A stretch of DNA of 64,000 nt from Pseudosulfitobacter pseudonitzschiae. Its GTDB lineage: Bacteria > Pseudomonadota > Alphaproteobacteria > Rhodobacterales > Rhodobacteraceae. Below the pieces are notes generated by a model. It was not told the origin of the DNA. It worked only from the letters and a program-made list of their open reading frames with translations, and did not search any database. Positions 55,503-64,000 of the stretch are shown here, one piece after another. The stretch lies in assembly GCF_900129395.1 (NCBI RefSeq), contig NZ_FQVP01000005.1, forward strand, positions 1 to 64,000, in the 5' to 3' direction. The position numbers were made by a program, and so were the translations under genes. Numbering within the stretch: position 1 is the stretch's first letter; each line of letters starts with the position of its first letter.

Positions 55503-56534
55503 ATGCCAAGCTATACGTTCGATGCTTATGGATTTGACACGATTACCACGACCGGTCCCGATCCGTTCGACTCGAACAACACCGGCAACTCGGATTCGGT
55601 TGCCAATGGTTCCACGATCAGGATCGACCCTTCTGCTGTCGCCAGCGATCTGGTCATGATCGATAACGACAGCACTTTTGAAGATGGCGACGGGCAACAA
55701 GAGCTGGCCGATCCCCTGACCCTGAACGGCACCCAGTTTTCACCCGGCACCAGCGTCGAGACCGAATATGCCTATGTCATCCGGCCGGTGGGTTCGACAG
55801 ACCCGGGCGACAACATCACGATCTACGTCCTTGAATTCGACGGTGATGTTGTCGGCATCGCGTCGGACAAACGGCTGATCCCGGGGCAGGAATACAAGAT
55901 TGTCTCGATCGCTTCGAACGACCCGACGATTGCCTATGCGGACATGGCGGTCTGTTTCCTGCGCGGCACGCTTATCGCTGTGCCCGATGGTGAACGTGCG
56001 GTTGAGGACATTCAGGTGGGCGATCTGGTGACAACCGTGGATGACGGTCCGCAAGAGGTGGTCTGGTGCGGGCGGCAAAAGGTCAGCGGTCAGGGCAACC
56101 TGGCACCGATCCGCATCGCCCGCGGTGCGTTGGGCAACAACCGTGATCTTTTCGTATCGCCGCAACACCGCATTCTGGTGGCCGCGGACTGGCTGGCGGG
56201 CGGGCAGGAGCATCTGGTGCCGGCCAAGGCGCTTGTCGGTCTGCCCGGTATTGGCATCTCACCGCGATACGTGGTGCATTACCATCACATCATGTGCGCG
56301 GCGCACCATCTGGTGCGTGCAAACGGCGCGATTGCGGAAACCATGCTGCCGGGGCCCGAGGCGCTCAGGGTGTTGGGACCGGTGGCACAAGAGGAAATCG
56401 CGGCAGTTGCAGGACCACCCGAGTCCATGCCGCCCGCACGCCCCTGCCTGCGGGTGGGACAGTGGCGGCGGATGCTGCGCCACGCTGAACGCGTGTCGCG
56501 GATCGCCCCGGTGATGGCCCATCCCGTGCCCTGA
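55503..56534 (+). CDS. Hint-domain protein
   Basis: A 343-residue protein. The N-terminal 145 residues are beta-rich, acidic and Thr/Asp-rich, with no signal peptide. At C151 a Hint (hedgehog/intein) domain starts: CFLRGTLIAVPDGERAVEDI, then DLVTTVDDGPQEVVWCGRQK and SPQHRILVAADWLAGGQEHL. Hint domains can self-cleave at the Cys. Such proteins are abundant in Roseobacters, often with RTX-like secreted proteins. No calcium repeats occur here. Confidence 0.85.
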   Translation: MPSYTFDAYGFDTITTTGPDPFDSNNTGNSDSVANGSTIRIDPSAVASDLVMIDNDSTFEDGDGQQELADPLTLNGTQFSPGTSVETEYAYVIRPVGSTDPGDNITIYVLEFDGDVVGIASDKRLIPGQEYKIVSIASNDPTIAYADMAVCFLRGTLIAVPDGERAVEDIQVGDLVTTVDDGPQEVVWCGRQKVSGQGNLAPIRIARGALGNNRDLFVSPQHRILVAADWLAGGQEHLVPAKALVGLPGIGISPRYVVHYHHIMCAAHHLVRANGAIAETMLPGPEALRVLGPVAQEEIAAVAGPPESMPPARPCLRVGQWRRMLRHAERVSRIAPVMAHPVP

Positions 56535-56606
56535 AACGACGATTGCCCATAGCACCCAAGACGCATCTTTCCTATAAGCAGCAGGAGACACCAACGGAGC
56601 TGCCAC

Positions 56607-57395
56607 ATGTCCGGAGAACTATCGCCCATCGACAAGGCAAAATTCGTCGCGGCCAAACGGGCTGCCGACTATGTCGAGGATGGAATGCGCGTGGGTCTGG
56701 GCACCGGCAGTACGGCTGCGTGGCTGGTGCGCTGCATCGGTGAAATGGTGCGCAACGACGGGCTGCGGATCAAGGGCGTTCCGACCTCGACCCGCACGGC
56801 GCAGCTGGCGCGCGAGGTGGGCATCGAGGTGATGTCGCTGGACGAGGCCAAGTGGCTGGACCTGACCATCGATGGCGCCGACGAATTCGATGGTGACCTG
56901 AACCTGATCAAGGGCGGCGGCGGAGCGCTCTTGCAGGAAAAGATCGTGGCTACGGCCAGCGACCAGATGGTCGTGATCGCCGACATTGGCAAAGAGGTCG
57001 AGACGCTGGGCGCGTTTCCCCTGCCCATCGAGGTGATCCCCTTTGGCTGGCAGACCACGCAGGCGCTGGTCGAGGAAACGCTGATCTCGATGGATGTGTT
57101 GGGGCGGTCTTCGTCGCTGCGCATGAACGGCGCGCGGCCTTTCATCACCGACGAAGGCAACCACATTCTGGATCTGCACCTGCATCGCATCGGCAATGCG
57201 CGGCAGCTTTCGCTGGTGCTGAACCAGATGCCCGGCGTTGTCGAAAACGGGCTGTTCATCGATATCTGTGACGCGGTTGTGATCGGCTATGGCGATGGAC
57301 GGGTCGAGGTGCGCGACATAAATGAAGGTACGATCGAACAGGACCGTCTGGACTTTGTCGAGACGGACAACCTGTTCTCGGACCTTGCAGACTAA
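56607..57395 (+). CDS. rpiA: Ribose-5-phosphate isomerase A
   Basis: A 262-residue enzyme of the pentose phosphate pathway. VGLGTGSTAAWLVRCIGEM, the catalytic acid region DGADEFDGDLNLIKGGGGA and KEVETLGAFPLPIEVIPFGW are clear. It is followed 18 bases later by gor, so both may be transcribed together. Confidence 0.96.
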   Translation: MSGELSPIDKAKFVAAKRAADYVEDGMRVGLGTGSTAAWLVRCIGEMVRNDGLRIKGVPTSTRTAQLAREVGIEVMSLDEAKWLDLTIDGADEFDGDLNLIKGGGGALLQEKIVATASDQMVVIADIGKEVETLGAFPLPIEVIPFGWQTTQALVEETLISMDVLGRSSSLRMNGARPFITDEGNHILDLHLHRIGNARQLSLVLNQMPGVVENGLFIDICDAVVIGYGDGRVEVRDINEGTIEQDRLDFVETDNLFSDLAD

Positions 57396-57413
57396 TTTTA
57401 GGGGCGCGCTTTC

Positions 57414-58883
57414 ATGGCATCTTCATACGACTTTGATCTTTTTGTAATCGGCGGCGGTTCGGGCGGCGTGCGTGCGGCGCGCGTGGCGGCGGGCGACGGC
57501 GTCAAGGTCGGGCTGGCCGAGGAAAGCCGCTATGGCGGGACCTGCGTGATCCGCGGTTGCGTACCGAAAAAGCTGATGGTTTTTGCCAGCGAATACCGCG
57601 ACACGGTGCGCGATGCTTCGGCCTATGGCTGGGACCTGCAGGAGGGACCGTTCGAATGGCTGGTGTTCCAGAAACGCCTGAACACTGAACTGGACCGGCT
57701 TGAAGACGTGTATCGCAACCTGCTGGCCAATTCCGGGGTGGAAACTTTCGACTGCCGCGCCACGCTGAAGGACAAGCACACCGTCGTGTTGTCCAACGGC
57801 GAGGAAAAGACAGCCAAGACCATTCTGATCGCCACCGGCGGGCGCCCGGTACGCCCGGATCTGCCCAATGCCGATCTGGGCATCGTCAGCGATGACATCT
57901 TCCATCTGGAAAAGCTGCCCAAGTCGATCCTGATCATCGGCGGCGGCTATATCGCCTGCGAATTCGCCTGTATCCTGCACGGGTTGGGTGTCGAAGTGAC
58001 GCAATATTACCGCGGTGCACAAATCCTGCGCGGCTTTGATGACGAGGCACGCGGACTGGTGGCCGAGGCCATGCGTGAACGGGGCATCGACCTGCGCGTG
58101 GGCACCAACATCGTCGAGATGTGCCCCGACACCGAAGAACACGCACCACACGTGGGCTCGGACGCCGCAATGGGGGCCGACGCCCAGCAAAGCGCCGAGA
58201 TCGCCAACCGCAAGACCAGCCCCGAAGCAGGCACGCGCGGCGGGCCGATCCGGGTGAAATCGACCACAGGCGGGGAAAAGGTCTTTGACGTGGTGTTCTT
58301 TGCCACGGGCCGCGCACCGAACACCCACGGCATGGGGCTGGAAGAGGCTGGCGTGAAGCTGGGCCGGGGCCAGCAGATTCTGGTGGACGAATATTCCCGG
58401 ACCGACGTGGACAACATCTATGCCATTGGCGATGTGACCGACCGCGTGAACCTGACGCCGGTTGCGATCCGTGAAGGCATGGCCTTTGTCGAGACCGTGT
58501 ACCGCGACAACCCGACGCCGGTGGATCACGATCTGATCCCGTCCGCGATCTTCACACAGCCCGAAATGGGCACCATCGGCCTGAGCGAAGAAGCCGCCGC
58601 CGAGCAGGAAGAGATCGAGATTTACGCCTCAAGTTTCCGGCCCATGCAGACAGCATTTGCCAAACGCGACGACCGGGTGCTGATGAAACTGATCGTGTCC
58701 AAGAAAACGCGGGTGATTTTGGGATGTCATATCGTCGCGCCCAATGCCGGTGAAATGATCCAGCTTGCGGGCATCGCGATCAAGATGGGCGCAACAAAGG
58801 AAGACTTTGACCGCGTGTGCGCCGTGCATCCGACCATGTCCGAGGAAATCGTGACAATGCGGACACCGACACGCACTGCTTGA
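57414..58883 (+). CDS. gor: Glutathione reductase with an internal insertion
   Basis: A 489-residue flavin disulfide reductase. The redox pair is C44 and C49 in GGTCVIRGCVPKK, and the FAD motif VIGGGSGGVRAARVA is at the N-terminus. An NADP motif IIGGGYIACEFACIL and the late catalytic CAVHPTMSEE follow. An extra stretch of about 40 residues (roughly 237-277) lies in the NADP-domain region; most homologues are about 450-460 long. The enzyme recycles glutathione for gloA and GST in this window. Confidence 0.93.
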   Translation: MASSYDFDLFVIGGGSGGVRAARVAAGDGVKVGLAEESRYGGTCVIRGCVPKKLMVFASEYRDTVRDASAYGWDLQEGPFEWLVFQKRLNTELDRLEDVYRNLLANSGVETFDCRATLKDKHTVVLSNGEEKTAKTILIATGGRPVRPDLPNADLGIVSDDIFHLEKLPKSILIIGGGYIACEFACILHGLGVEVTQYYRGAQILRGFDDEARGLVAEAMRERGIDLRVGTNIVEMCPDTEEHAPHVGSDAAMGADAQQSAEIANRKTSPEAGTRGGPIRVKSTTGGEKVFDVVFFATGRAPNTHGMGLEEAGVKLGRGQQILVDEYSRTDVDNIYAIGDVTDRVNLTPVAIREGMAFVETVYRDNPTPVDHDLIPSAIFTQPEMGTIGLSEEAAAEQEEIEIYASSFRPMQTAFAKRDDRVLMKLIVSKKTRVILGCHIVAPNAGEMIQLAGIAIKMGATKEDFDRVCAVHPTMSEEIVTMRTPTRTA

Positions 58884-58958
58884 ATTCTCAAGTAAAATAC
58901 ACAGTTAATGATTTGATGCGCGTCCCCCACGGGTCGCGAACAGGAGGACAGAAGACAT

Positions 58959-60128
58959 ATGGCTGGCAACACAGGCGGCCCTTGGGGCGGCGGAGGCTCT
59001 GGCGGAGATGACGGGCGCGGGGGCAATCGCGGCTCAAACGGCGCAGGCAATGGCGGCAAACCCGGTGGCGGTCGTCGCCCCGGAGAAGGTGGCGGGCAGA
59101 TGCCCGAAATCGACGAATTGGTCAAAAAGGGCCAGGAACAACTGCGCGTCCTGATGGGCGGACGTGGTGGCAACAACGGCACTGGCGGACGTGGTCCGGG
59201 CGGTGGCGGCGGCCCGCGTCTGACACGCGGGACTGTTGGCCTTGCGGTTTTGGTGGCGATTATCGCTTGGGGGCTTGCAAGCTTCTACACTGTGAAACCC
59301 GAAGAACGCTCGGTCGAGCTGTTCCTTGGCAAATACTCGGCAACCGGTGACCCCGGCCTGAACTTTGCGCCCTGGCCGCTGGTCACGGCTGTCGTTCTGC
59401 CGGTGACACGTGAACAGACCGAAACCATCGGTACCGGTACGCGCGGCGAAACCGGCCTGATGCTGACCACCGATGAAAACATCATCGACATCGATTTCCA
59501 GGTGGTTTGGAACATCTCGGACCCTGCGAAATACCTGTTCAACCTGGCCGAGCCGGAGGAAACCATTCGTGCCGTGTCGGAATCGGCCATGCGCGAAGTG
59601 ATTGCGCGCTCGGAACTGGCCCCGATCCTGAACCGTGACCGTCAGGTCATAGCGGACGAGGCACAGGAACTGATCCAGACAACCCTGGACCAATACGACA
59701 GCGGCGTGAACATCCTGCGTCTGAACCTTGATAAAGCCGACCCGCCGCGCGAAGTGATCGACAGCTTCCGCGAAGTGCAGGCGGCTGAACAGCAACGCGA
59801 CCGTCTTGAGCGCGAGGCAGATGCCTATGCCAACCGTGTGCTGGCCGGCGCCCGTGGTGAAGCGGCGCAAACGCTGGAAGAGGCCGAAGGTTACCGCGCC
59901 CAGCAAGTGAACGAAGCCCAGGGTGAGGCGGCGCGTTTCACCTCGGTTCTGCAAGAATACTCCAAGGCACCACAGGTGACACGCAAACGCCTGTATCTGG
60001 AGACGATGGAGAAAATCCTGGGGGATGTGGACAAGATCATCCTTGAGGATTCAACCGGTGGCAACGGCGGGCAGGGCGTCGTGCCCTATCTGCCGCTCAA
60101 TGAATTGCGCCGTGGAGGATCGAACTGA
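58959..60128 (+). CDS. hflK: HflK, regulator of the FtsH protease complex
   Basis: A 389-residue SPFH/band 7 inner-membrane protein. A Gly-rich N-terminus (TGGPWGGGGSGGDDGRGG) precedes one membrane helix (VGLAVLVAIIAWGLASFYTV) and the SPFH domain. It forms a cage with HflC around FtsH. AGGAGGA precedes the ATG by about 10 bases. Its stop overlaps the hflC start by one base. Confidence 0.94.
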   Translation: MAGNTGGPWGGGGSGGDDGRGGNRGSNGAGNGGKPGGGRRPGEGGGQMPEIDELVKKGQEQLRVLMGGRGGNNGTGGRGPGGGGGPRLTRGTVGLAVLVAIIAWGLASFYTVKPEERSVELFLGKYSATGDPGLNFAPWPLVTAVVLPVTREQTETIGTGTRGETGLMLTTDENIIDIDFQVVWNISDPAKYLFNLAEPEETIRAVSESAMREVIARSELAPILNRDRQVIADEAQELIQTTLDQYDSGVNILRLNLDKADPPREVIDSFREVQAAEQQRDRLEREADAYANRVLAGARGEAAQTLEEAEGYRAQQVNEAQGEAARFTSVLQEYSKAPQVTRKRLYLETMEKILGDVDKIILEDSTGGNGGQGVVPYLPLNELRRGGSN

Positions 60129-61021
60129 TGCGGAACACAACATTTATCATTCCCGCCGTCGTCGTGCTGGTGGCGATCCTGCTCAGCTCGGTCTTTATCG
60201 TGGACGAGCGTGAAAAGGCGCTGGTGCTGCAATTCGGCCAGATCAAGTCGGTCAAGGAAGAGCCGGGCCTGGCATTCAAGATCCCGCTGATTCAGGAAGT
60301 CGTGCGTTACGACGACCGCATCCAGGCGCTGGACACCGACCCGACCGAGGTGACACCTTCGGATGACCGCCGTCTGGTCGTCGATGCCTTTGCCCGCTAC
60401 CGGATTTCCGATGTGGTGCAGTTCCGCCAAGCGGTTGGTGCCAACGGGATGCGCGGGGCCGAGGACCGGCTTGAGGGCATCCTGAACCCGGTGATCCGGG
60501 CGGTTCTGGGCTCGAACGGCGTGACATCCAACACCATCCTGTCGGCGGACCGTGCGGGCCTGATGGCGCGCATCACCGAACAGGCGCGCCAGCGTGCTCT
60601 GCCCCTGGGACTGGAAGTCATCGACGTGCGTCTCAAGCAGACGAACCTGCCCGAGCAGAACCTTGATGCGACATTCGCCCGGATGCGGGCCGAACGGGAA
60701 CGCGAAGCGGCGGACGAAATCGCGCGCGGTGAAGAAGCCGCACAGCGGGTGCGTGCCCAAGCGGACCGGACGGTGGTCGAGCTGACCTCGGACGCAACAC
60801 GGCAGGCGGACATCATCCGCGGTGAAGCCGACGCCGAGCGCAACGGTATCTTTGCCGAGGCTTTTGGCGCCGATCCCGAGTTCTTCGAGTTCTACCGCTC
60901 GCTGACCGCCTACGAGCGGGCGTTGAAAGGTGAAAACTCGACGATGGTCATGTCGCCCGACAGCGAGTTCTTCAACTACCTGCGCTCGGATCAGGGCGCA
61001 CGGTCGGCCGAAGGCGAATAA
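60128..61021 (+). CDS. hflC: HflC, regulator of the FtsH protease complex
   Basis: A 297-residue SPFH protein with an N-terminal anchor (TTFIIPAVVVLVAILLSSVF). ALVLQFGQIKSVKEEPGLAF and the helical REREAADEIARGEEAAQRVR stretch are typical. It partners HflK. It is followed by DUF2065 and degP, a conserved stress-protease cluster. Confidence 0.94.
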   Translation: MRNTTFIIPAVVVLVAILLSSVFIVDEREKALVLQFGQIKSVKEEPGLAFKIPLIQEVVRYDDRIQALDTDPTEVTPSDDRRLVVDAFARYRISDVVQFRQAVGANGMRGAEDRLEGILNPVIRAVLGSNGVTSNTILSADRAGLMARITEQARQRALPLGLEVIDVRLKQTNLPEQNLDATFARMRAEREREAADEIARGEEAAQRVRAQADRTVVELTSDATRQADIIRGEADAERNGIFAEAFGADPEFFEFYRSLTAYERALKGENSTMVMSPDSEFFNYLRSDQGARSAEGE

Positions 61022-61022
61022 C

Positions 61023-61220
61023 ATGGCCTGGGTCCTGATGGCCCTTGGACTTGTGATGATTGTGGAGGGGCTGGCCTATGCGCTGGCCCCTTTGCTTATC
61101 GAACGGGTGCTGGAGCTGTTGCGCAGCCTGCCCGAGGGGATGCGACGGCAGGTGGGTCTTCTCGCTTTGGTGAGCGGTCTTTTGCTGGTCTGGGCGGCGT
61201 TCCAACTGGGGCTGGAGTGA
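61023..61220 (+). CDS. DUF2065 small membrane protein
   Basis: A 65-residue protein with two hydrophobic helices (WVLMALGLVMIVEGLAYALA; VGLLALVSGLLLVWAAFQLG). DUF2065 genes are regularly found next to hflC and degP. The ATG follows the hflC stop by one base. The role is unknown; an accessory part of the HflKC complex is plausible. Confidence 0.85.
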   Translation: MAWVLMALGLVMIVEGLAYALAPLLIERVLELLRSLPEGMRRQVGLLALVSGLLLVWAAFQLGLE

Positions 61221-61366
61221 TCGCGGCGCGGCTTCGCCACCTGATTTTATGCGAAATTCTTTGAATTTTTGTGCTGTGCCACCGGCTGGGATATTTCTGG
61301 CCAAACGACACTAAGCGCACCCATCGTGTCTGCCCCTCGTGCGGTTCACAGATGAGTAACGGGGTG

Positions 61367-61395
61367 TTGACAGGGTGCGATTGAATTCCATCTTT
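61367..61395 (+). promoter_or_regulatory. Possible promoter upstream of degP
   Basis: TTGACA (61367-61372) is followed 17 bases later by ATCTTT at 61390, a weak -10. Housekeeping consensus -35 plus correct spacing give modest support; a stress-sigma promoter elsewhere cannot be excluded. Confidence 0.35.
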
Positions 61396-61458
61396 CATGT
61401 TGCAAGCCAGCAACGCTAGATGCACGGTAGTGCGCAGACGCGCAGCAATGTGTGAAAA

Positions 61459-61475
61459 GCGGGCGTCCCGCCCGC
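61459..61475 (+). promoter_or_regulatory. Hairpin in the degP leader
   Basis: Perfect 7-base GC stem GCGGGCG / CGCCCGC with a TCC loop, 22 bases before the degP start and 8 before its ribosome-binding site AGGAG. It may temper translation initiation or protect the mRNA. Confidence 0.5.
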
Positions 61476-61497
61476 ATGAAAAGCAGGAGAACGTCGT

Positions 61498-62973
61498 ATG
61501 CAGACCAGAGCGGTCGCGGTGTCGACAACACGCACACCCATCCTTCAAATTCGCGCCTTGTGGCTGACGGCCCTGGCGATGGTCCTTGTGCTGGCGCAGG
61601 TGATTGCGGCACAGGCCAAACCCGAGAGCCTCGCGCCGCTGGCCGAGAAAATCAGCCCCTCGGTGGTGAACATCACCACGTCCACTGTCGTCGCAGGCAA
61701 CACCGGACCGCAGGGCATTGTGCCCGAAGGCAGCCCCTTCGAGGACTTTTTCCGCGATTTCCAGGATCGCAACAACAACGGTGATCGTCCCCGCCGGTCG
61801 TCCGCGCTGGGGTCGGGCTTTGTGATTTCCGAAGACGGCTATGTGGTCACCAACAACCACGTGATCGAAGGTGCCGACGAGATCACCATCGAGTTCTTCA
61901 ACGGCAAGGAACTGGATGCCAAGGTCGTTGGCACCGATCCCAACACCGACATCGCCCTGCTGAAGGTCGAGGCCGACGGCCCGCTGCCTTTCGTGCCCTT
62001 CGGCAACAGCGACGCGGCGCGTGTGGGCGATTGGGTCATCGCCATGGGCAACCCGCTGGGCCAGGGCTTTTCGGTCTCGGCCGGTATCGTGTCGGCCCGC
62101 AACCGTGCTCTGAGCGGCACCTATGACGACTACATCCAGACCGACGCCGCGATCAACCGCGGCAACTCGGGCGGCCCGCTGTTCAACATGGACGGCGAGG
62201 TGATCGGCGTGAACACCGCGATCCTGTCACCCAACGGTGGCTCGATCGGGATCGGTTTCTCGATGGCGTCCAACGTGGTGAACCGCGTGGTTAAACAGTT
62301 GCAGGAATACGGCGAAACCCGCCGCGGCTGGCTGGGCGTGCGCATTCAGGACGTGACCCCCGATATCGCCGAGGCGATGGGGCTTGAGAAAGCCACCGGT
62401 GCGCTGGTGACATCCGTGCCCGAAGGGCCCGCGATGGAAGCAGGCATGAAGGACGGCGACGTGATCGTCAGCTTTGCCGGTGTCGATGTGGCGGACACAC
62501 GCGGTCTGGTGCGCCAGGTGGGCAACAGCCCCGTTGGTGAAGCGGTGCGTGTGGTCGTGTTCCGCGATGGAAAGACCGTGACGCTGAAGGTTACCCTGGG
62601 CCGTCGTGAAGAAGCCGAAGGTGCGGTTCCCGCGGTGGCGAAAGGGGACGGAGCCGAACAGGCGCCGGAATCCACCAAAGAGGTGCTGGGTCTTACACTG
62701 GCACCGCTGACCGACGAGATGCGCAGCGAACTGGGTGTCTCCGATGATCTGGTCGGGCTGGTGGTTGGTGCTGTCGACGAAAGCTCGGAGGCCTTCGAGA
62801 AAGGCTTGCGCGCCGGAGACGTGATCACCGAAGCCGGTCAGCAAAAGGTCGCGACGACGTCCGACTTTGAACAGCGTGTGGCCGAGGTCAAGGAAGCGGG
62901 CCGCAAGTCACTGCTGTTGCTGGTGCGCCGTGGCGGTGATCCGCGCTTTGTGGCGCTGGGCATTGCCGACTAA
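61498..62973 (+). CDS. degP: Do/DegP-family periplasmic serine protease
   Basis: A 491-residue trypsin-like protease-chaperone. A signal or anchor (LWLTALAMVLVLAQVIAAQA) is followed by the protease domain with triad H121, D151 and S224 (RGNSGGPLF) and then two PDZ domains (RRGWLGVRIQDV; VLGLTLAPLTDEM). It degrades or refolds damaged envelope proteins. Its place after hflKC and DUF2065 is the usual arrangement. AGGAG lies 8 bases before the ATG. Confidence 0.95.
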   Translation: MQTRAVAVSTTRTPILQIRALWLTALAMVLVLAQVIAAQAKPESLAPLAEKISPSVVNITTSTVVAGNTGPQGIVPEGSPFEDFFRDFQDRNNNGDRPRRSSALGSGFVISEDGYVVTNNHVIEGADEITIEFFNGKELDAKVVGTDPNTDIALLKVEADGPLPFVPFGNSDAARVGDWVIAMGNPLGQGFSVSAGIVSARNRALSGTYDDYIQTDAAINRGNSGGPLFNMDGEVIGVNTAILSPNGGSIGIGFSMASNVVNRVVKQLQEYGETRRGWLGVRIQDVTPDIAEAMGLEKATGALVTSVPEGPAMEAGMKDGDVIVSFAGVDVADTRGLVRQVGNSPVGEAVRVVVFRDGKTVTLKVTLGRREEAEGAVPAVAKGDGAEQAPESTKEVLGLTLAPLTDEMRSELGVSDDLVGLVVGAVDESSEAFEKGLRAGDVITEAGQQKVATTSDFEQRVAEVKEAGRKSLLLLVRRGGDPRFVALGIAD

Positions 62974-63000
62974 GCAACGCGCCTGACTGAAACAGCGACT

Positions 63001-63025
63001 GGCCGGGCCCCTTGGGTCCGGCCTT
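63001..63025 (+). terminator. Terminator after degP
   Basis: Stem GGCCGGGCCC / GGGTCCGGCC with one mismatch is followed by TTTTGCTTTT. It separates degP from the convergent lipoprotein gene. Confidence 0.82.
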
Positions 63026-63039
63026 TTGCTTTTGGGGAA

Positions 63040-63567
63040 TTACTCCGCTGGCTGGCGTTCGACTGCGACCAGCCCCAACTTGCGGGCGGTGGCAATGGTC
63101 AGGATGTCGCTGTCAAAGCCGTCAGGCGCCTGGAACCGGCGCACGGCTGCACGGGTACGCATCGTCATCTCGCCGTTGACCGGACCGTGATAGATGTTGC
63201 GCGCCGCCAGCGCGCGCTGCAGGGACGAGACGAACTCGGGCGTCAGGTCGGCGGCACAGGGCACCTGAAACCACGTGTCCACGCGCTCTTGCACGATTTC
63301 CTGCACGCTTTCGCGCTGGTACACGGCGGGCTGCTGGATCACCCCGTCAGCCGTAACCTGCGCGGGTTTCAACAGCACTTCGCGTTCCACGGTCTCGATG
63401 ATCGCGGGTGATGTTTTCTTGCCCCAGCAACTGTCGGGGGCCGCTCCCTCGGGGCGTTCCGCTGTCAGGCGGATCATGCCCGGTCCGTCCAGCCCGTTCC
63501 CGTCAGACATGGGCACGCAGGCGGCCAGCAGCAAAATGCCGAGGGTCGCGGTTCGAAAGTGGATCAT
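63040..63567 (-). CDS. Peptidoglycan-binding lipoprotein
   Basis: A 175-residue exported protein. The lipobox LLLAAC puts the acylated Cys at residue 17. A middle region rich in Gln and Val precedes a C-terminal peptidoglycan-binding-1 domain (LTPEFVSSLQRALAARNIYH, then GPVNGEMTMRTRAAVRRFQ). It probably anchors to the outer membrane and contacts the wall. It stands alone and converges on degP. Confidence 0.83.
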   Translation of the reverse strand: MIHFRTATLGILLLAACVPMSDGNGLDGPGMIRLTAERPEGAAPDSCWGKKTSPAIIETVEREVLLKPAQVTADGVIQQPAVYQRESVQEIVQERVDTWFQVPCAADLTPEFVSSLQRALAARNIYHGPVNGEMTMRTRAAVRRFQAPDGFDSDILTIATARKLGLVAVERQPAE

Positions 63568-63616
63568 TGCTCGTGTCCCCGGGCCGGTTCAGAGGCGGCT
63601 TTGCGCGCCAAGCTAG

Positions 63617-64000
<384 letters not shown>

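Noticed and set aside
55223-55537. 104-codon frame before the Hint gene
   Set aside because: Composition is unlike a protein-coding gene of this genome and it overlaps the Hint gene start.

Overview
The window is a high-GC stretch of alphaproteobacterial chromosome, most likely from a marine Rhodobacteraceae (Roseobacter-group) bacterium. The evidence is family-level recognition: an LdtR-type MarR regulator, a phaZ<>phaC-phaP-phaR granule locus with TGC-rich PhaR-type sites, DUF1194, DUF2842, DUF6524 and DUF2065 proteins, a large acidic protein typical of the group, a cobalt-type nitrile hydratase, and hflK-hflC-DUF2065-degP. No rRNA, tRNA or CRISPR array was seen. Most of the window is ordinary, tightly packed core genome. 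Accessory-looking parts are the left edge (start of a probable IS3-family transposase), the Slam/lipoprotein pair, and one AT-rich gene at 6588-8396.

Layout. 1-2556: IS edge, LdtR-like regulator, and a minus-strand gloA-DUF1194-DUF1194 operon. 2661-4869: a surface lipoprotein and its Slam-type outer-membrane exporter. 5193-6509: thyA-folA. 6588-8396: AT-rich ATPase-TOPRIM-like gene (candidate phage defence), followed by a 526-base intergenic region with three perfect palindromes. 8923-11236: cytochrome P450, a small Cys-containing exported protein, cold-shock protein, and an ArsC/Spx-like protein. 11277-13786: a bufferin-type copper RiPP operon (BufA precursor, MNIO enzyme BufB, BufC, DoxX). 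14038-18210: thrS, MFS exporter, SRPBCC protein and ArsR regulator. 18328-21126: four translationally coupled genes (two hydrolases, a VOC protein, an M15-like peptidase). 21224-23636: a hydrolase without a catalytic Ser, and a Tat-exported peptide-binding protein.

23848-28517: polyhydroxyalkanoate locus. phaZ (depolymerase) diverges from phaC (synthase), phaP (phasin) and phaR (repressor). GCTGCA/TGCAGC motifs precede phaC, phaP and phaR, which fits PhaR autoregulation. The phaP leader carries two identical 15-base hairpins. 28610-38117: a minus-strand block with a polar amino-acid/amine ABC transporter, two GlnA-like ligases, a class-I glutamine amidotransferase, a PuuB-like oxidase and a DegT aminotransferase. 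Together they suggest import and gamma-glutamylation-based breakdown of an amine. A TTTGATCAAA palindrome occurs twice in this block.

38373-44881: two TerB-like proteins, a secreted hypothetical, a DUF1330 protein, rlmJ, a signalling pair (methanogen-output-domain-like protein plus GGDEF cyclase), pyrG and secG. 45010-46612: nitrile hydratase alpha, beta and activator. 46615-55126: DUF6524, purA, DUF2842, a VOC protein, a 712-residue acidic protein, thiN, a DMT exporter, sdaA and a GST. 55503-64000: Hint-domain protein, rpiA, glutathione reductase, hflKC with DUF2065, degP, a peptidoglycan-binding lipoprotein, and a 2Fe-2S ferredoxin cut by the window end.

Starts were chosen by Shine-Dalgarno match, signal peptide position and overlap with the upstream stop. 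Several proteins are therefore shorter than the longest open frame. All family assignments are from recognition of sequence motifs, not from database searches.
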